Assembly (NCBI GenBank): GCA_029379385.1
Contig: CM055613.1
Coordinates: 12,108,001 to 12,172,000, forward strand
Direction of reading: 5' to 3'
DNA length: 64,000 nt
DNA from: Quillaja saponaria
Taxonomy: Eukaryota > Streptophyta > Magnoliopsida > Fabales > Quillajaceae
In this document: positions 14,001-25,800 of the stretch, in pieces
Numbering within the stretch: position 1 is the first letter of the stretch
Layout: each line of letters starts with the position of its first letter
Made by a program: the position numbers and the translations under genes
Notes under the pieces: model-generated
The model's database searches: none
What the model was told of the DNA's origin: nothing
Seen by the model: only the letters and a program-made list of their open reading frames with translations

Positions 14001-15127
14001 TCCATTTATCTGAGAATTCTCTGTTTATTTCTTAGTTAGACTAGTTTGAACAATCGAAAAATGTTTCTGTGGTTTGATTTCTTTTCTTGTCTGTATATAT
14101 TTTTTTATACGTCTAGTCTACTATTGGATTGCATTCATCAAATTCATGTGAAGTCGACGTAATATATCAACAGTTTTATGACTAGAAAAGGGAAAACCAA
14201 TAAGGTAAGTACATAAACAAAGATGTAAGAATACCTCCAAAGCAGACATGGCAGCAAAGAGATTGAAATTATCTCCATTAATGAGCTCACCATCTTGAAG
14301 ATCTGTAACCAACTAAATATATATATGTTTGAAACAAGATATGGCAATCGATAACTTTCACACCAGACAAGTAAAATTCAATTTGTCAAACCTATAATTA
14401 GAACCTCTTATATATATAGAGGAAAAACATGTCAATCAACTGTATCAACAAAGATATTGTGATAGCACTTACTGCCCAGCATAGCTGTGCAAATGACAGA
14501 CCCATGTTTAGGTTGGCCAAAAAAGAAAGAAAAGGAAAGAACATGAATAGTCAACCACGGGTTAATTGCTGAGGAGACCAAGGTTATTTTAAAAAAGGTA
14601 AATATTATCTGCTCTATATTTTCCAATTAAAAAGAATCACTAATAGGTAACAAAAATCAATTCAATCAACTCAACCCAGCAAATATGACAATATCAAGTA
14701 TCAACTGTTTATCCTTTTTACATTCATACTTTTACTCAGAAATTAGAAAATGGAACATTAGACTTTAGATTCTTAAAGGCAATAATATATACTAAGAACA
14801 TTTACAATCTTACGCATTTCTAAACAAAATCCTCCAACTCAACTGATGATCCTACTTGCTTGACTTGATTTGACATTTTTCAGTTTCCAAATTCTAATAT
14901 AACAACCATAGCTTATGGATCGAAATATCAATTTCGTTGCCATGGAAAACTAAACAAAACCCAGAGATATGAAAAAGCATAAAATAATAATAATAAAAAA
15001 AAAAAAATCGACCTTGGCAAGCGGCTTCAAGGAGGGGTGCCACATCGGCCCAAACAGCGTTTTGCCCACAGGGAATGGAGGTCCCTTGTCCAGGCATTGA
15101 GATGCCTAAGGCTGATTGTTCTGCCAT
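2452..15127 (-). CDS. NAA35: N-alpha-acetyltransferase 35, NatC auxiliary subunit (MAK10), 14 exons, 3' end not in window
   Basis: NAA35 is the large auxiliary subunit of NatC (with NAA30 and NAA38), which acetylates N-terminal Met followed by bulky hydrophobic residues on nascent chains at the ribosome. Exons: 15127-15013, 14302-14235, 13096-12941, 12256-12089, 11681-11531, 10249-10170, 9463-9191, 9109-8966, 7969-7835, 7386-7288, 5980-5924, 3765-3561, 2871-2753, 2520-2452. All junctions are GT-AG and phases agree, giving 613 codons in frame. Family blocks seen: [10 protein letters not shown] followed by [11 protein letters not shown], then [31 protein letters not shown], and a KKKK stretch before [17 protein letters not shown]. 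The ATG sits in a good AACAAATGG context. The final roughly 100 residues of the family are missing, so the C-terminal exons lie past base 1. Introns are large (up to about 2.2 kb) and repeat-laden. Confidence 0.93.
6598..7040. repeat. LTR-like block (possible solo LTR) inside a NAA35 intron
   Basis: This intron segment has promoter-like features typical of a plant LTR: a TATTTAAGGGAG box near 6890, followed about 150 bp later by its end. Read as TG...CA from 6598 to 7040 it is flanked by CCAAC on both sides (6593-6597 and 7041-7045). A 5-bp match found by searching is weak evidence, and similar-looking sequence extends upstream to about 6480, so the true start may differ. Confidence 0.4.
8524..8816. 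repeat. Imperfect tandem duplication, about 140-150 bp unit
   Basis: Two diverged copies lie side by side in a NAA35 intron (about 8524-8661 and 8677-8816). Shared landmarks are a CTGGCACCATTAGATGTA / CTGGCATCATTAGATGTA block, then GGAGGTAAGAATC, a GATGAACA / AATGAACA block, GCAACTAG and a CTTTAGCTTCTCG / CTTTTGCTTGTCC end. The copies differ by substitutions and small indels. Confidence 0.75.
10787..11148. repeat. Tandem duplication, about 160-190 bp unit, with diverged microsatellites
   Basis: Copy one is about 10787-10946 and copy two about 10959-11148, in the NAA35 intron between exons 5 and 6. Both start with a GATAAA-CCTAAA-CTTAATAAGAATAT block and end with CATAACTTACATTGTGATTA or a near match, then TCAT. 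Between these, copy one has GT/CA and GA runs where copy two has the 30-bp G tract, so the simple-sequence core changed after duplication. Confidence 0.8.
11003..11032. repeat. Uninterrupted 30-bp G homopolymer
   Basis: Thirty consecutive G on the plus strand, preceded by GGGGAT and followed by TGGTGCGTG. In the NAA35 transcript (minus strand) this reads as poly-C. The DNA could form a G-quadruplex. Long G runs are also where sequencing and assembly length errors concentrate, so the exact length is uncertain. Confidence 0.9.
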
Positions 15128-15281
15128 TTGTTGAAGCTTTCTCTATGTTTTGTTCTGCAGAGTTCGCAGTCTCAGCTCTCTGCCTCTCTGGTCTTCGGGA
15201 CACGGTGTAGGAAACTTCAGGCCAGCTAGTAGTCCCTCTGGTTGGTTTAAGAAGCATACTTTTACACATTTGTGCGTGCAT
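15027..15281 (-). promoter_or_regulatory. Upstream ORF (84 codons) overlapping the NAA35 start codon out of frame
   Basis: An ATG at 15281 opens an 84-codon frame that runs past the NAA35 ATG at 15127 and ends at 15027, within and just beyond exon 1, in another frame. A TATAATAAA sequence near 15350 would place a start site upstream of it. The upstream ATG context (GTCAAATGC) is weaker than the main one (AACAAATGG), so leaky scanning could still reach NAA35. Whether the transcript begins above 15281 is not shown by the sequence. Confidence 0.4.
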
Positions 15282-15714
15282 TTGACGGAGTGCTTAGGGC
15301 GTCACTTACAGTGCCTTTGTAACCTAAAGTACAATTTAAATAAATTTTATTATACTACCAAAAAAAAAAAATTTATTTAATTTTGAATTTTATGTAATTT
15401 TATTTTGTAAAATTTATTTAAAATAAATTCTTATTTATTATACCTTCAATAATAATTTTATCCATAATATTATACATATTTTTTGTTTAGGAATTATTGA
15501 GATGTAGTAAATTAGAATCAAAATTGAAAATTTGACTATTTATTTCTAATTTTTTTATTTGATGGATATTTTATTTTTGAATTTTAAATTTTCAATTCAA
15601 TTCTTAAAATTTTATTTTTAATTCTTATGGGTGTATCAACAAAAAAATTCGAATTTATTTAAAATTAAATAAATTCTACAATTCAATTCCTTTAAAATAA
15701 ATTTTTTTATTTAA
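15282..15714. other. AT-rich 5' flank of NAA35; no gene seen
   Basis: Mostly A/T runs with repeated AATTTTATTT motifs. The proximal part (15282-15360) is the likely promoter of NAA35, with a TATAATAAA box near 15350. Nothing coding was recognised. Confidence 0.6.
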
Positions 15715-16139
15715 AAAAAACTATATTGATAAAAAAGGAAGGAAGGGAGGACACTATTTTTCTCATTCAAAGCGCAATTTATAAGACGAAAAAGCTTCAA
15801 TTGAAAGGAAGGAGGAAAGGATGGATTCTTTGTTTCCACCTTCAAATTGTAGTTGTTGCATGAAAGATCAAACACTTGGAAGCTTGGAGTGATTCTAGCT
15901 AGGAAACTAAATGAAAATGATCCCTTGAAATAATTATTAACCGGAGGAGATAAATTCAAGTGACTAGAGATTATAGACAACCGAGGAAGGGAAGGTTCCT
16001 TCAAAACTATTATCCGAAACATCGAGTATTTGCATAGAAATCAGATTGCTCAGGCAAGAAGGAAGATAACCAACAAGCTAGCTTGTTGTAGCTGAGATCC
16101 AATTGTTGAAGGTTCTTCAAGTTACATAAACCTCCTGCA
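15715..16139 (-). pseudogene. LRR receptor-like protein (RLP) fragment, frameshifted
   Basis: Minus-strand reading gives GGLCNLKNLQQLDLSYNKL in one frame, then after a frame change GYLPSCLSNLISMQILDV, SDNSFEGTFPSSVVYNL with a stop, then FKGSFSFSFLA, and VFDLSCNNYNLKVET in yet another frame. These are consecutive leucine-rich repeats of the plant RLP type, including the usual SLANHSKLQVF-NNNKLKVETE stretch. Known RLPs are cell-surface proteins of about 900-1000 residues; only around 140 residues remain. Frameshifts and stops show it is a relic. An acceptor-like TGCAG precedes the first repeat, so an exon of a former gene was kept. Confidence 0.75.
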
Positions 16140-16368
16140 TTATATTATAGGAAACACTTTAATTATATTTATCAGTTGAACATAGAAAATGTTTATTCAA
16201 ATAATATCAAAGTTACAAATATAACCAAATCTCATGACCATTTTGGACAAGAGACAGATTAAAATTAGAACAAAAGTCTAAAGCTAATTTTGCTCAATAT
16301 CCTTCATAGTTTACAAAATACATATATATAAATGATTGCATAAAATTATAAACATGAAAACAAGTAAA

Positions 16369-18857
16369 TCAAAGTGGCAGTCTAATATTGAGCCTCCTAA
16401 GCCAAACTGAGTGGAGCACCATGTGAAACACATCAAAGGGCTTAGCTGGACGATTCACCTGAAAATGCCTCTGAATTTCCATTACCCTCCTCTGCATTTT
16501 CAAGTACTTAGCCTGTGAAATACCTTTCAGAATCTTCTTAATTTCTGGTATTCTTTTAGAAGGAATTTGTATCGAAAATTTACTCCAGTCAAGAACGTCA
16601 CTAAAGGGTAATGAATAAAAATCAGAGACAATCACAGGAACACACCCTGCAAAAATTGCTTCCACCACTCTAGGACTTGCTACTTCGTATCCGCTCGGGC
16701 ACAAACAAAACTTGCTCTGTTCCATTAGTTTGTCGTAGTTAAGGTTTTTAGGAAGGTACTCATGTACTTGGATTTCTTCATCTTTGTCCTTCCAATGCTC
16801 TAACAACATTTTCCTTATGCTCCCGTGGGACCCACCTGCAAAGAAGCCCAATATAGAACGAGTATTTGGGTCTTGGCCCAGTCCTGGTGGGCCCAGCTCG
16901 AAACTCATCAAATTGATTTCTGGTAATGAAGCATCTCTTAGAGGGCGGAAGCCTTCTGAAGTGTTGGCATTGCACAATACTCTTATCAAGTTCTTGTACA
17001 ACTCAGGATTCTCATTTGCAATATCTGGCGCCTGTAATGACAAAAAAAATGATAGATTTCAGATTAGCTAAAGTATTTATTATCTCAAATTTGTTACACC
17101 AACAAAAAATAAAAAAAAAATAATAATAATAACTAATTAAGAGATTCTTGATGCTTCGAACTTTTTCTTTAATATAAAAGCGAATCTTATAGAGTATCTA
17201 AACCCTGTAATAAATAATAAATTTCACCCAAAATTATTTTTTTCATAGTAACAAACGAAAAAAAGTGAGTAATTGTTTACTAAAATGAAAGAAAGAAAGT
17301 AGTAGAATTACCCAATCATGGCAAGAGACCAAAAAATGATCTGCTCCTTTGGTTCTATTCCAGTAAGGGTATCTATCTGCTACGACGTAGATGTAATCAG
17401 TAACAGTTCTGATTAATTCATCACGAGCGTACGTGACGAGAGGGGTATAGATGTATTTCAAAATGTTGGCGATACTTATGGGTAAGAAAAATGCATGGGC
17501 CTCATCTGGATTATGGGCCAAGAATGGGCTTTCTTCACTTTCCAATTCATCAATAAAATGTCCTTCTATGGCGTAGATAGAAGTAGTGGGTCCACCATGT
17601 ATCAAAGGTTTCTCACCTTCCTTGTATGCCCAAATCTTGAATCTCTTCAACATTTCTTTGTGACTCCTGTTCAGCCATTAAATGATGTTAATTTTGTAAT
17701 CACAAGCTGGCTCCAACATATCTAATAATTAAAAAAAATAAAATCTCAATAACAATAATATGGAATTGAAGTCGACCTCCTTACAGAAAAATTAGCAAAA
17801 TATCGAAAATATTATACTAATTAATATTCTTTAAGCCACATAATTATGGGTATAAGAATTTATTCTAGTTTTGTGATATGTATATATATATAACACAGAA
17901 AGTCATGCTCCTAGACTAGTACTGTGCTACTCCTTGGGTTAAATTCAAAATAGACCATACTTCAAGCACGATACATGTCTTTCACAATGTCTAGGATTTT
18001 AGGGATTGCGTTTCAGCACTAATGATTTTAATATGCTAATTAATTAGCTAATTAAGCTCTCCTTGATTCAAGCAAAACCATTAAAAAATTTCCCTTCCAA
18101 AAAAAAATTAAATAAATTAATAAATTCTAGAGAAATTATTGCTCTGATTTATCGGATTTTATTTGCCAAACTATGACAACTTTCCTTAAGGCTAAATACT
18201 CCAAAAAAAAAATTAGGAAGATATTTGTCTTGAATCTTAACATTAAAATATATATTTTTAAAAATGAAACAGTTCAGAATTCATTTTCTTATATGCATGA
18301 CTGGGGAATTAACTAACATTAAGAAATAATTAATTAAAGAGAGGAAAATTATATTATAAATGATGGATTGAGTTCTTAACTGATGAAAAGCATAAGCGTT
18401 TCTGTAAACGCATCCTCTGGGGATGAAACTCTCTTCCTTCTTAGACGACTTGCTAAATTTTCGTGTTCGAATTGCTCTGCGAATAGCTGCACGTGATTCT
18501 GCCAAGTCTTCCTCAATTCTCTTAATTGGACTACTCTTCTGCTGTTAATTATAAACAAATTAGTACAACCCAAAGAATATTTTAAAAAACATTCTAATTT
18601 ATATATATATATATAATAAATAAATAAATAAAATTGATACACACTTCGATATGTTTGGTGACAGTTTTAATGGGTGGTTCCATGGAAGGAGTAGTTGATG
18701 AGCTTTGTGAAGAATTCTGATTGAAAGGCAACACGAGGGTTTGATCATGGAGTTGCTTGAAGTCATGGAAGAAGAGAAAGAAAAGAAAAAGGAATGCTAG
18801 AGAAGGTACAACTAATGAGGTTAAGGTAGTGAGGCTTTTAGATTGTGTAGTAGCCAT
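16369..18857 (-). CDS. GT47 exostosin-like glycosyltransferase, tandem copy 1 (463 aa)
   Basis: Exons 18857-18645, 18541-18381, 17666-17312 and 17031-16369 join in phases 0, 2 and 0 to give 463 residues. Residues about 14-30 form a hydrophobic signal anchor, as expected of a Golgi type II membrane protein. The exostosin domain follows: [53 protein letters not shown], then [41 protein letters not shown] and AGCVPVIVSDFYSLPF. This matches the plant subgroup of probable glycosyltransferases like At5g03795. GT47 enzymes build cell-wall and glycoprotein glycans from nucleotide sugars; donor and acceptor cannot be told here. The acceptor before exon 2 is a CAGCAG tandem site, so one residue (Q) may be optional. 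A paralogue lies 1.7 kb upstream of its start, on the same strand. Confidence 0.93.
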
Positions 18858-18927
18858 GACTTACAAATGACAATCAATATATTACACCTTTCACTGTTTC
18901 ATTTGCTTCATGGCCATGGTTATAACT

Positions 18928-18935
18928 TATATATA
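18928..18935 (-). promoter_or_regulatory. TATA box of GT47 copy 1
   Basis: TATATATA on the minus strand lies 71 bp upstream of the ATG at 18857. That leaves room for a transcription start near 18900 and a 5' leader of about 45 bases. Assignment rests on position and sequence only. Confidence 0.5.
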
Positions 18936-19104
18936 GAAAGAGGAGAAGAGAAACAATAGGGAATTATTTCATAATTTTTTATTTTTTAATTATGTACCAT
19001 ATATAAAATGGGTTAAGAAACAATTTGAACAAATAAGTTCCAATGTACCTATTAAAGGAAAAACTCTTATCTAGAATATATATTATAGTAATTTAATTTT
19101 TTAA

Positions 19105-19270
19105 TAATGGAATGGTCTAGCAATAAATGAACACAAGAAGACCTCCTTAAAAGTTGAGAGTTCGAGACTCTCATATGTAGAATTCTTACAAATAACAGAT
19201 AGTAGTAACATGGACACAATGTTCTCTATCAGATAATATGGATAACCTACACTTTTTTTTGTTTTTTTTT
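19105..19270 (+). repeat. Possible tRNA-derived SINE fragment
   Basis: TGGTCTAGCAATAAATG resembles an RNA polymerase III A box. GAGAGTTCGAGACTCTC about 45 bp later resembles a B box (consensus GGTTCGANNCC). The block ends in a T-rich run near 19254-19270. There is no target duplication or second copy to prove it. Confidence 0.3.
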
Positions 19271-20250
19271 ATAAACCAAAAGCACATATATATTTTTGTA
19301 AGGATTTTTCTGACGGGTGTCCTTAGGATATTTGTTAAGGTGATAAACGTAGAAAATTTGTATTATTTATTATAGTGGTTGGCCATGATTTTAGTGTTAT
19401 ATAATAAATAATTTACTCATTTTGGGATGTTTCAAATTTCAAAATTCATATTTGTTGCATCATTTTTATAGTACTCGTTAGAAAAACCTTTTGTTGTAAA
19501 GGTTTGAGGTGTATTTCTCATAAAAGTAAACCAAATTTAATTTATTTTAAAATAAAGTGAAGCAAATGTTCTTTTTTTTAAAAATAAAATCGAAAGTGGA
19601 GCAAATTAAATAATGATTATCCAAAAAATACCAAATTTTGAAATATATATTTCCACCACATCTCCTCAGCCAACATTTATTTTCGTGATACATTCTCCCT
19701 TTAAATTTAATAAGTAATCATATATATATATATATATAATCTATAAGTATAATAATTTTTTTTGGTAAAAAAATAATAAATTTATGTAAAACAATTTGAT
19801 ATAGTTTTGTCTATTTTTTTAGTTGACTGATCTTACATCCATCATTAAGGCAGAGATAACAAGATTATGACATTTATAACTTTGACATATCATAAAAGGA
19901 TAATAGGATAGTATAAAATTATTTAGTTAGTTCTTATACAACTTTTAGTAGCAATAAGATAATATGGACTTATATTGTTGACCCCTTCTTATATTATGCC
20001 TCATACTATAAAGTTATACAATAAGGAGAGAAAAAAGAAGACAATAGTATAACAATAAAATAACTATATAACCTAATATATTATATAATCCTATGCAATT
20101 TTATACGACGTATTAAACAAGCCTTACAAATCTTATTATTGATAGATTTTAACTTGTCATTAGAAGTTTATAATTTTTCTTTTTTTTTTCATCTTATTTT
20201 CTTTTTGTCAATAAAATAGTAAAATGAAAACAACGTAAATAGGTCAATAA

Positions 20251-20495
20251 AATTTTATCAAAACTGGATTTGAAAAAAAAAAATACACTAGGGAAAGAGG
20301 ACCAATAAATAAAATTGATAACTAAATTTGAATCTCACTGATAATTTACTTAGTTGTATAAATAAATGCTTGGAAACTACCTAATATACACGAGAAAGGA
20401 AGATTAAAATGGTTTCAGTAAATTGACTGCAAAATTTTATCAAAACTGGATTTAAGAAAAAGAATAAGAAAAAATACACTAGGGAAAGAGGACCA
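20251..20495. repeat. Pair of direct repeats (about 55-63 bp) 3' of GT47 copy 2
   Basis: Copies at 20251-20305 and 20433-20495 share AATTTTATCAAAACTGGATT and, after an A-rich spacer, ATACACTAGGGAAAGAGGAC followed by CAA. The second copy ends 21 bp from the stop codon of GT47 copy 2, so it lies in the likely 3' UTR. The near identity suggests a recent local duplication. Confidence 0.8.
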
Positions 20496-20516
20496 AGAGC
20501 TGTACAGGGGAGCCCA

Positions 20517-22881
20517 TTACTGGGGAGTAGGCAATCTGAAATTTAGCCTCCTTAACCACACAGAGTGAAGTATCATATGAATGACATCAAATGGCTTTGC
20601 CGGCCGGTTTAACACAAAATGCCTTCGAACCCTCAAGACCCTCCTCTGCATTTTCAAGTACATATCCTTAGGAACATTTTTTAAAATGTTCTTAATTTCT
20701 GGTATTTTTTCAACTGGAATTTGTATTGAAAATTGACTCCAGTTAAGCACATCACTAAAAGGCAACAAATAATTATCTGAAATTATTACCGGGACACACC
20801 CAGCATAAATTGCTTCCACCACTCTAGGACTTGCTACTTCAAATCCACTGGGGCACAAGCAAAACTTACTTTGTCCCATTAATTTGGTGTAATTTTGACC
20901 TTTAGGAAGGTATTCATGAACTTGAACCTCTTTATCTTTCTCCTTCCAGTTTTGGAGTAGGAATTTTCTAATGTAACCGTGGGCCCCACCAGAGAAGAAG
21001 GCTAAAATTGACCTATTTTTTGGGGCTTGGCCCAAAAAAGGAGGGCCTAGCTTTCCAAAGGGTAAGTAGACTTCAGGCATTGAGACGTCTCTATTGGGCT
21101 TAAATCCTTCTGTTGTGTTGGCATTGCAGAGGACCCTCGTCAAATTCTCAAAGAGCTCAGGGTTGGCATTTGAAATCTCCGGTGCCTATATGAATCATCA
21201 AGTATTTGATGGGAAATGATAATATAATACATAAATTTTTTTGTATAAAACTAAAATTTAATAATTTAGTTATTAATATTTACTATTATGTTTTAGAATC
21301 TACGCGTTAAACCAAGTGTGCAAGCATCAAGCGTGAACATAAAGTGTAAGATTAGAAGGAAGAAATTGTAAACATACCCAATCATGGCAGGAAAGCATAA
21401 AATGGTCCGCACCATTGCTTCTGTTCCAGTAAGGATACTTGTGTGCGACAACACCGATGTAGTCCATGACAAAGCGTTGCAAGCGATCACGGTAGTAGTC
21501 GGTTTTGGACATGATTGGTCGGTAAACAAAATGCACAACATTAGTTACACTAAAAGGAAGGAAAAATGCATGTGCTTCATCAGGATGGCTTGCTCTGAAA
21601 GGGTTCTTCATGCTGTCCATTTCATCCATGAATTGGCCTTCAATGGCGTAGATATTGTTTAATGGTCCATCATGGACTAAGGGTGGCTCTCCCTCCTTGT
21701 AAACCCAAACTTTGAATCTCTTTACCATCTCTATGTGACTCCTATAATCATGCATGTACCAAAAACAAACTTTGTTAATGATCCACAATACAATAATATA
21801 TATTGAGGTGTTCAAAGTACAATTATTTAATGGGCAAATTTATGTAAAATTGTTTGGGATAATACAAACACATCCCAAGAAATATTCATTTGTCTATGCA
21901 AAATTTAAATTTGAATAAAACTAATGAAAGCAATCTGTTAATATATTTGACTGTATTTAATTTTACCATGTTAATAAATAAGAGAATCATGTGTATTACT
22001 AATTATATTAATTAACATTATTAAATTTAACCAAGTAAAATAATGTGTTATAATCTTATTATTCAGATCTGACATCATTTTTTATTTATGCAGTCAAATA
22101 AGTAGACATGTTAATTAAGATAAAATCGTAAATATAAATTTTTTAGTCCTAACATGGATGTTCTGCTTTTGATTAAATTAGATATATAATTAATCAAGGT
22201 GTGCATAAACTATCCAAATCAACTTGACTATAAAAATAAAAATAAATAAATAAAATAAAAAAAAAATAAAAAGTAAAATGTGGAATAGTAGATTTTGGCT
22301 TTAAAAAATTAACTACAGAATCTATTTATAACAAGTTAATAAAGATATCAGACATGTCAAAGCTTAACTGATGAAAAGCGAATGGATTTGTGTAAATGGA
22401 TCCTCTTGGGAAGAAAGCGTTTCTGTTTGCCGGCGAAGTATAGTTTCGTGACCAAATTGCTTCCTGAATTGAGGCTCGAACTTTGGCTAAGTCGTCTTCT
22501 ATTCCATCCAACCTACTAATCTTCTGGAAGTAGAGAATTAAAACAAGAACAGATTAATATAATAATTAGAAACTAAAACATTAAATTAAATTCTGAATTC
22601 TGAACATTGATGATGACCTTAATACTTGTGGTTGTGGTGGTAGCCTCAAGTTTAGTGCTTTTGTATGTGGAAGCAGAAAGAAGCCCATCTAGATGTAGTA
22701 CTAGTGGTCCAGTATTAGTTGTAAGGTTGGCCTTGAAATTGAAAACATTGAAAGAGTTAAACAAGAATTCGAGATGGTTTTGTTCTTTCAAGGGTAGTGA
22801 GAAACAGAAGAAGAGGAATAAAAGAAACAATGCAGGAAGGAACAAGAAAAATGTGGGACTTTTCCTAAGCAGTACTGCCAT
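20517..22881 (-). CDS. GT47 exostosin-like glycosyltransferase, tandem copy 2 (483 aa)
   Basis: Exons 22881-22618, 22523-22369, 21741-21378 and 21185-20517 join in phases 0, 2 and 0 to 483 residues and a stop. Residues 9-31 are a strong hydrophobic signal anchor. The exostosin domain has the same landmarks as its neighbour: [120 protein letters not shown] and [20 protein letters not shown]. All three introns fall at the same codons and phases as in copy 1, and both use a CATCA/GTTAAG donor after exon 2, so the pair arose by tandem duplication. The N-terminal stem differs most. Both copies look intact. Confidence 0.93.
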
Positions 22882-25800
22882 AGCAAGTGGCTAGTTAAGT
22901 TTCAGAATGAATCACTTTATAATTATAGATCTGACTCCAACTCGTACATTATATAATTGTGTAGGTTACTGTCATTGAGTACATGAGATGTGGACAGTGA
23001 ATGAGAATCATGTGAACATGTCTAAGAATTCCCAGTCTTACGTTATTCCAAACTTTTTTGTGTAATTTTTTATTGCATGTTTTTGGGTAACAAAAGACAT
23101 ATAACATTCACTAAATCTGGGTTTACTTATATGGTTATAAATCCCATACTCTTGTTAATTTACTTAGTTTTTCACTAATACCTAAGTTCCATATATGGAC
23201 CCTGTCTTGGATCACAAAGATCTTGAGCGTGGTGCCCGTTGATTAAAACGCAAGCTAGCAAGAGCTAAATTAATATATGATCATGTTAGAAGTCCAACCT
23301 TATGAAGAGGAGGCATATCATCTCGGGAATAATTATTTCATGGGTACTTTGTATTATGGAGTTAAATATTCATTGGGAAATTGAAATCTAATTAGTTCTA
23401 ACAGGTGATAAGTGGACTATAATGAATGCACGAGTATTATTTATATATAGTTGCAAGTTGCAAGATGATTTTGTTGACCATTTTTTGAATTTGATGTTGA
23501 AGAGTTTGGCTTGCAATTTTCATTTTGTTCACCTGTTGCCAACTTTTAGAAACGTGATAATCTGTCACATCTTGCTCGATTTTAGTTGAGGTTGTCGGAA
23601 AATTAATATGCATTCTTTATTTAAGGACTCGTACTAGTGGTACAATCATTTTATAGGTTAACCTGTTTGTGAATAGTAGCAATCCTTTAAGTTATAAAGT
23701 TTAACAATTTATTATTTTTGGTTTAAACTTGCAACTTGTTGATAGTTAGTTGATTCGAAAAAAGTAATAGATGTAGAAAGAAAACTAATAATAAAAAACA
23801 AAAATCATTCCAATTTGGATCACCATTAAACCCAAAATCATTTGATTTTGGTACATTACAAGCGCGCGCAGCGCACCTAACAAGTTTCGGTATATGTAAA
23901 TGTAAACATGTAATTTATACCTTCAAGAAAATATATTTATGGATTGGGCCAGAAATGGACCATAGCTTGTCAAGGGGTGAAAAGGCCGAAGCCCGGACTA
24001 CGTGGCACTGGACTGTGCCGCACGACATTGAATAGTACTAGGGGATGAGATTTTTTCCCGATTATTATGTTTCTGGATCCTGGAATGTTTGGAACCACTT
24101 TCAAACCTTGTTTTGGTTTAAAATTGTATTCAAAACACTTCAAAATCATTTAATTTGGGAACTTGATGCGAATTAAAAATGTTTTTGAGAAAGATTCAAT
24201 TTTTTCGAAAACTTTTAAAAATCTTTAGAAAAGCTTAAATCTCTAAGCAGAATATTTGGTGTCTATAGTTTGTCTTTCATTATCAACGCATACGTGTATG
24301 CTTGACAATATTGTAGAAAACCACCAATTTTTCCCTTGCTGAATTTTCATGTCTCCTTGATTGCATGGAATTTGTGTAGTTATAATTATATGAAAATGCA
24401 AGGCGTAACTTAGATTGTAAAGTGAAGACCAATATCTACCTGTAAGATTTACTACACTTGAAGACATGCAAGCAAAAACATACATGTGTGCATCCTTAGT
24501 AAAAGTTTGGTCGAGAGCTCGTTGATGGGGTTAATCAACGATTTTTTTACTCGTTAAGCCATAGTTATTAAGAAGATTGCATTTATAATTTGTTGATGGG
24601 TCCTGGGTTGTAGCTTAAAAGGCTATAACTAAAGAAAATATAATCCAAAAGTCTATCTTAGCGATTGTCGTAGGCCGCAGAATGTACACCATTAAAAAAG
24701 GTGACCATAGAAGTTTTTTTTTTCTTTTTTTCATAAATTGTAAGAGAACATGCTAATCAGAATGCCTTTCCCATATTTTCATCTAATTTGTATAGGAAAC
24801 CTCAAATGCTAAAAAGGTTGAAAGAATTGAAATTTTATTATTGAACAAAGAAATATATTCTCTCAGTTAAGAACTTACGTGGGTAGTAAACAGGGAGTCA
24901 AGAATTTCAATCTAGGATAAGAGATCCAGATTGTGAGAGTGAGGTAAAAAGGAAAAATGGGAGCAAGAAGGTAATGTGTTTGAGTAGAAGAAGATGAGAA
25001 ATTACCTATCAAAAAAAAGATGAGAAATTGATAGAAAGAGAAAATAAAAACTAACATCTTTTTGCCTTTTCACGGAAAATGGGACTATCACCTATAGTTT
25101 TTGTGTACATATCAGCACCCAAAAAAGAAATCTACTTATTTAACCCAACTCATATAATATCTAATAGTCCAACAAAAACCCAATAATCATTAGACCCACC
25201 ATTGTTGTTTCTTTTTTCTTTTTAAATTATCACACATATTTGATAAAGGTAAGTTTGATTCTTGAAATTGATATATATATTCTTTTGGAATTGAGTGTTG
25301 GGATTAGGAATTTTGACATTTTTTTTAGTATTTATATAACTATTCAAAATTTAGGAATTAATGACTGTGCAATTTGAGTTTTGAGAAATGCGAGCTAGCG
25401 TATAATATAAAGATATATAAATTTATATAAAAAATTGTTCGAGAAAAAGATTCATGTAAATCGTTTAAATGTTAAATCTTGATCTTGTTAAAATTTAATG
25501 TCATTTGAATTATAACTCATTGCTCTTATGAGTGTGTTTGGCGGCGATGCAAAAACTATGATCAGAAATATCTGAAGCCATTTTATCTTAAAACAACAGT
25601 ATGTTTGGATGGTCCAATAGTCATGGTCAGAGGCCATTGTTAGAAAATTTATTTTGTATATAAATTATCAAAAGAACATTTATGTGTTGTATTAAAAATA
25701 AACAAATTAAAATTTTTATATTAATCATTTTTTTAATTAAAGTATTAGTTATATTAGTTTTCCTTTTTAATTTAATTTAAGTAAGTTTTTATTTATAATT

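Larger units (their letters stand above)
18936..20516. other. Spacer between the GT47 copies
   Basis: A/T-rich, with no readable gene. It holds a tRNA-like/SINE-like stretch near 19105-19270, a TA dinucleotide run near 19722-19738, and a direct repeat next to the end of GT47 copy 2 (both listed separately). Confidence 0.6.
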
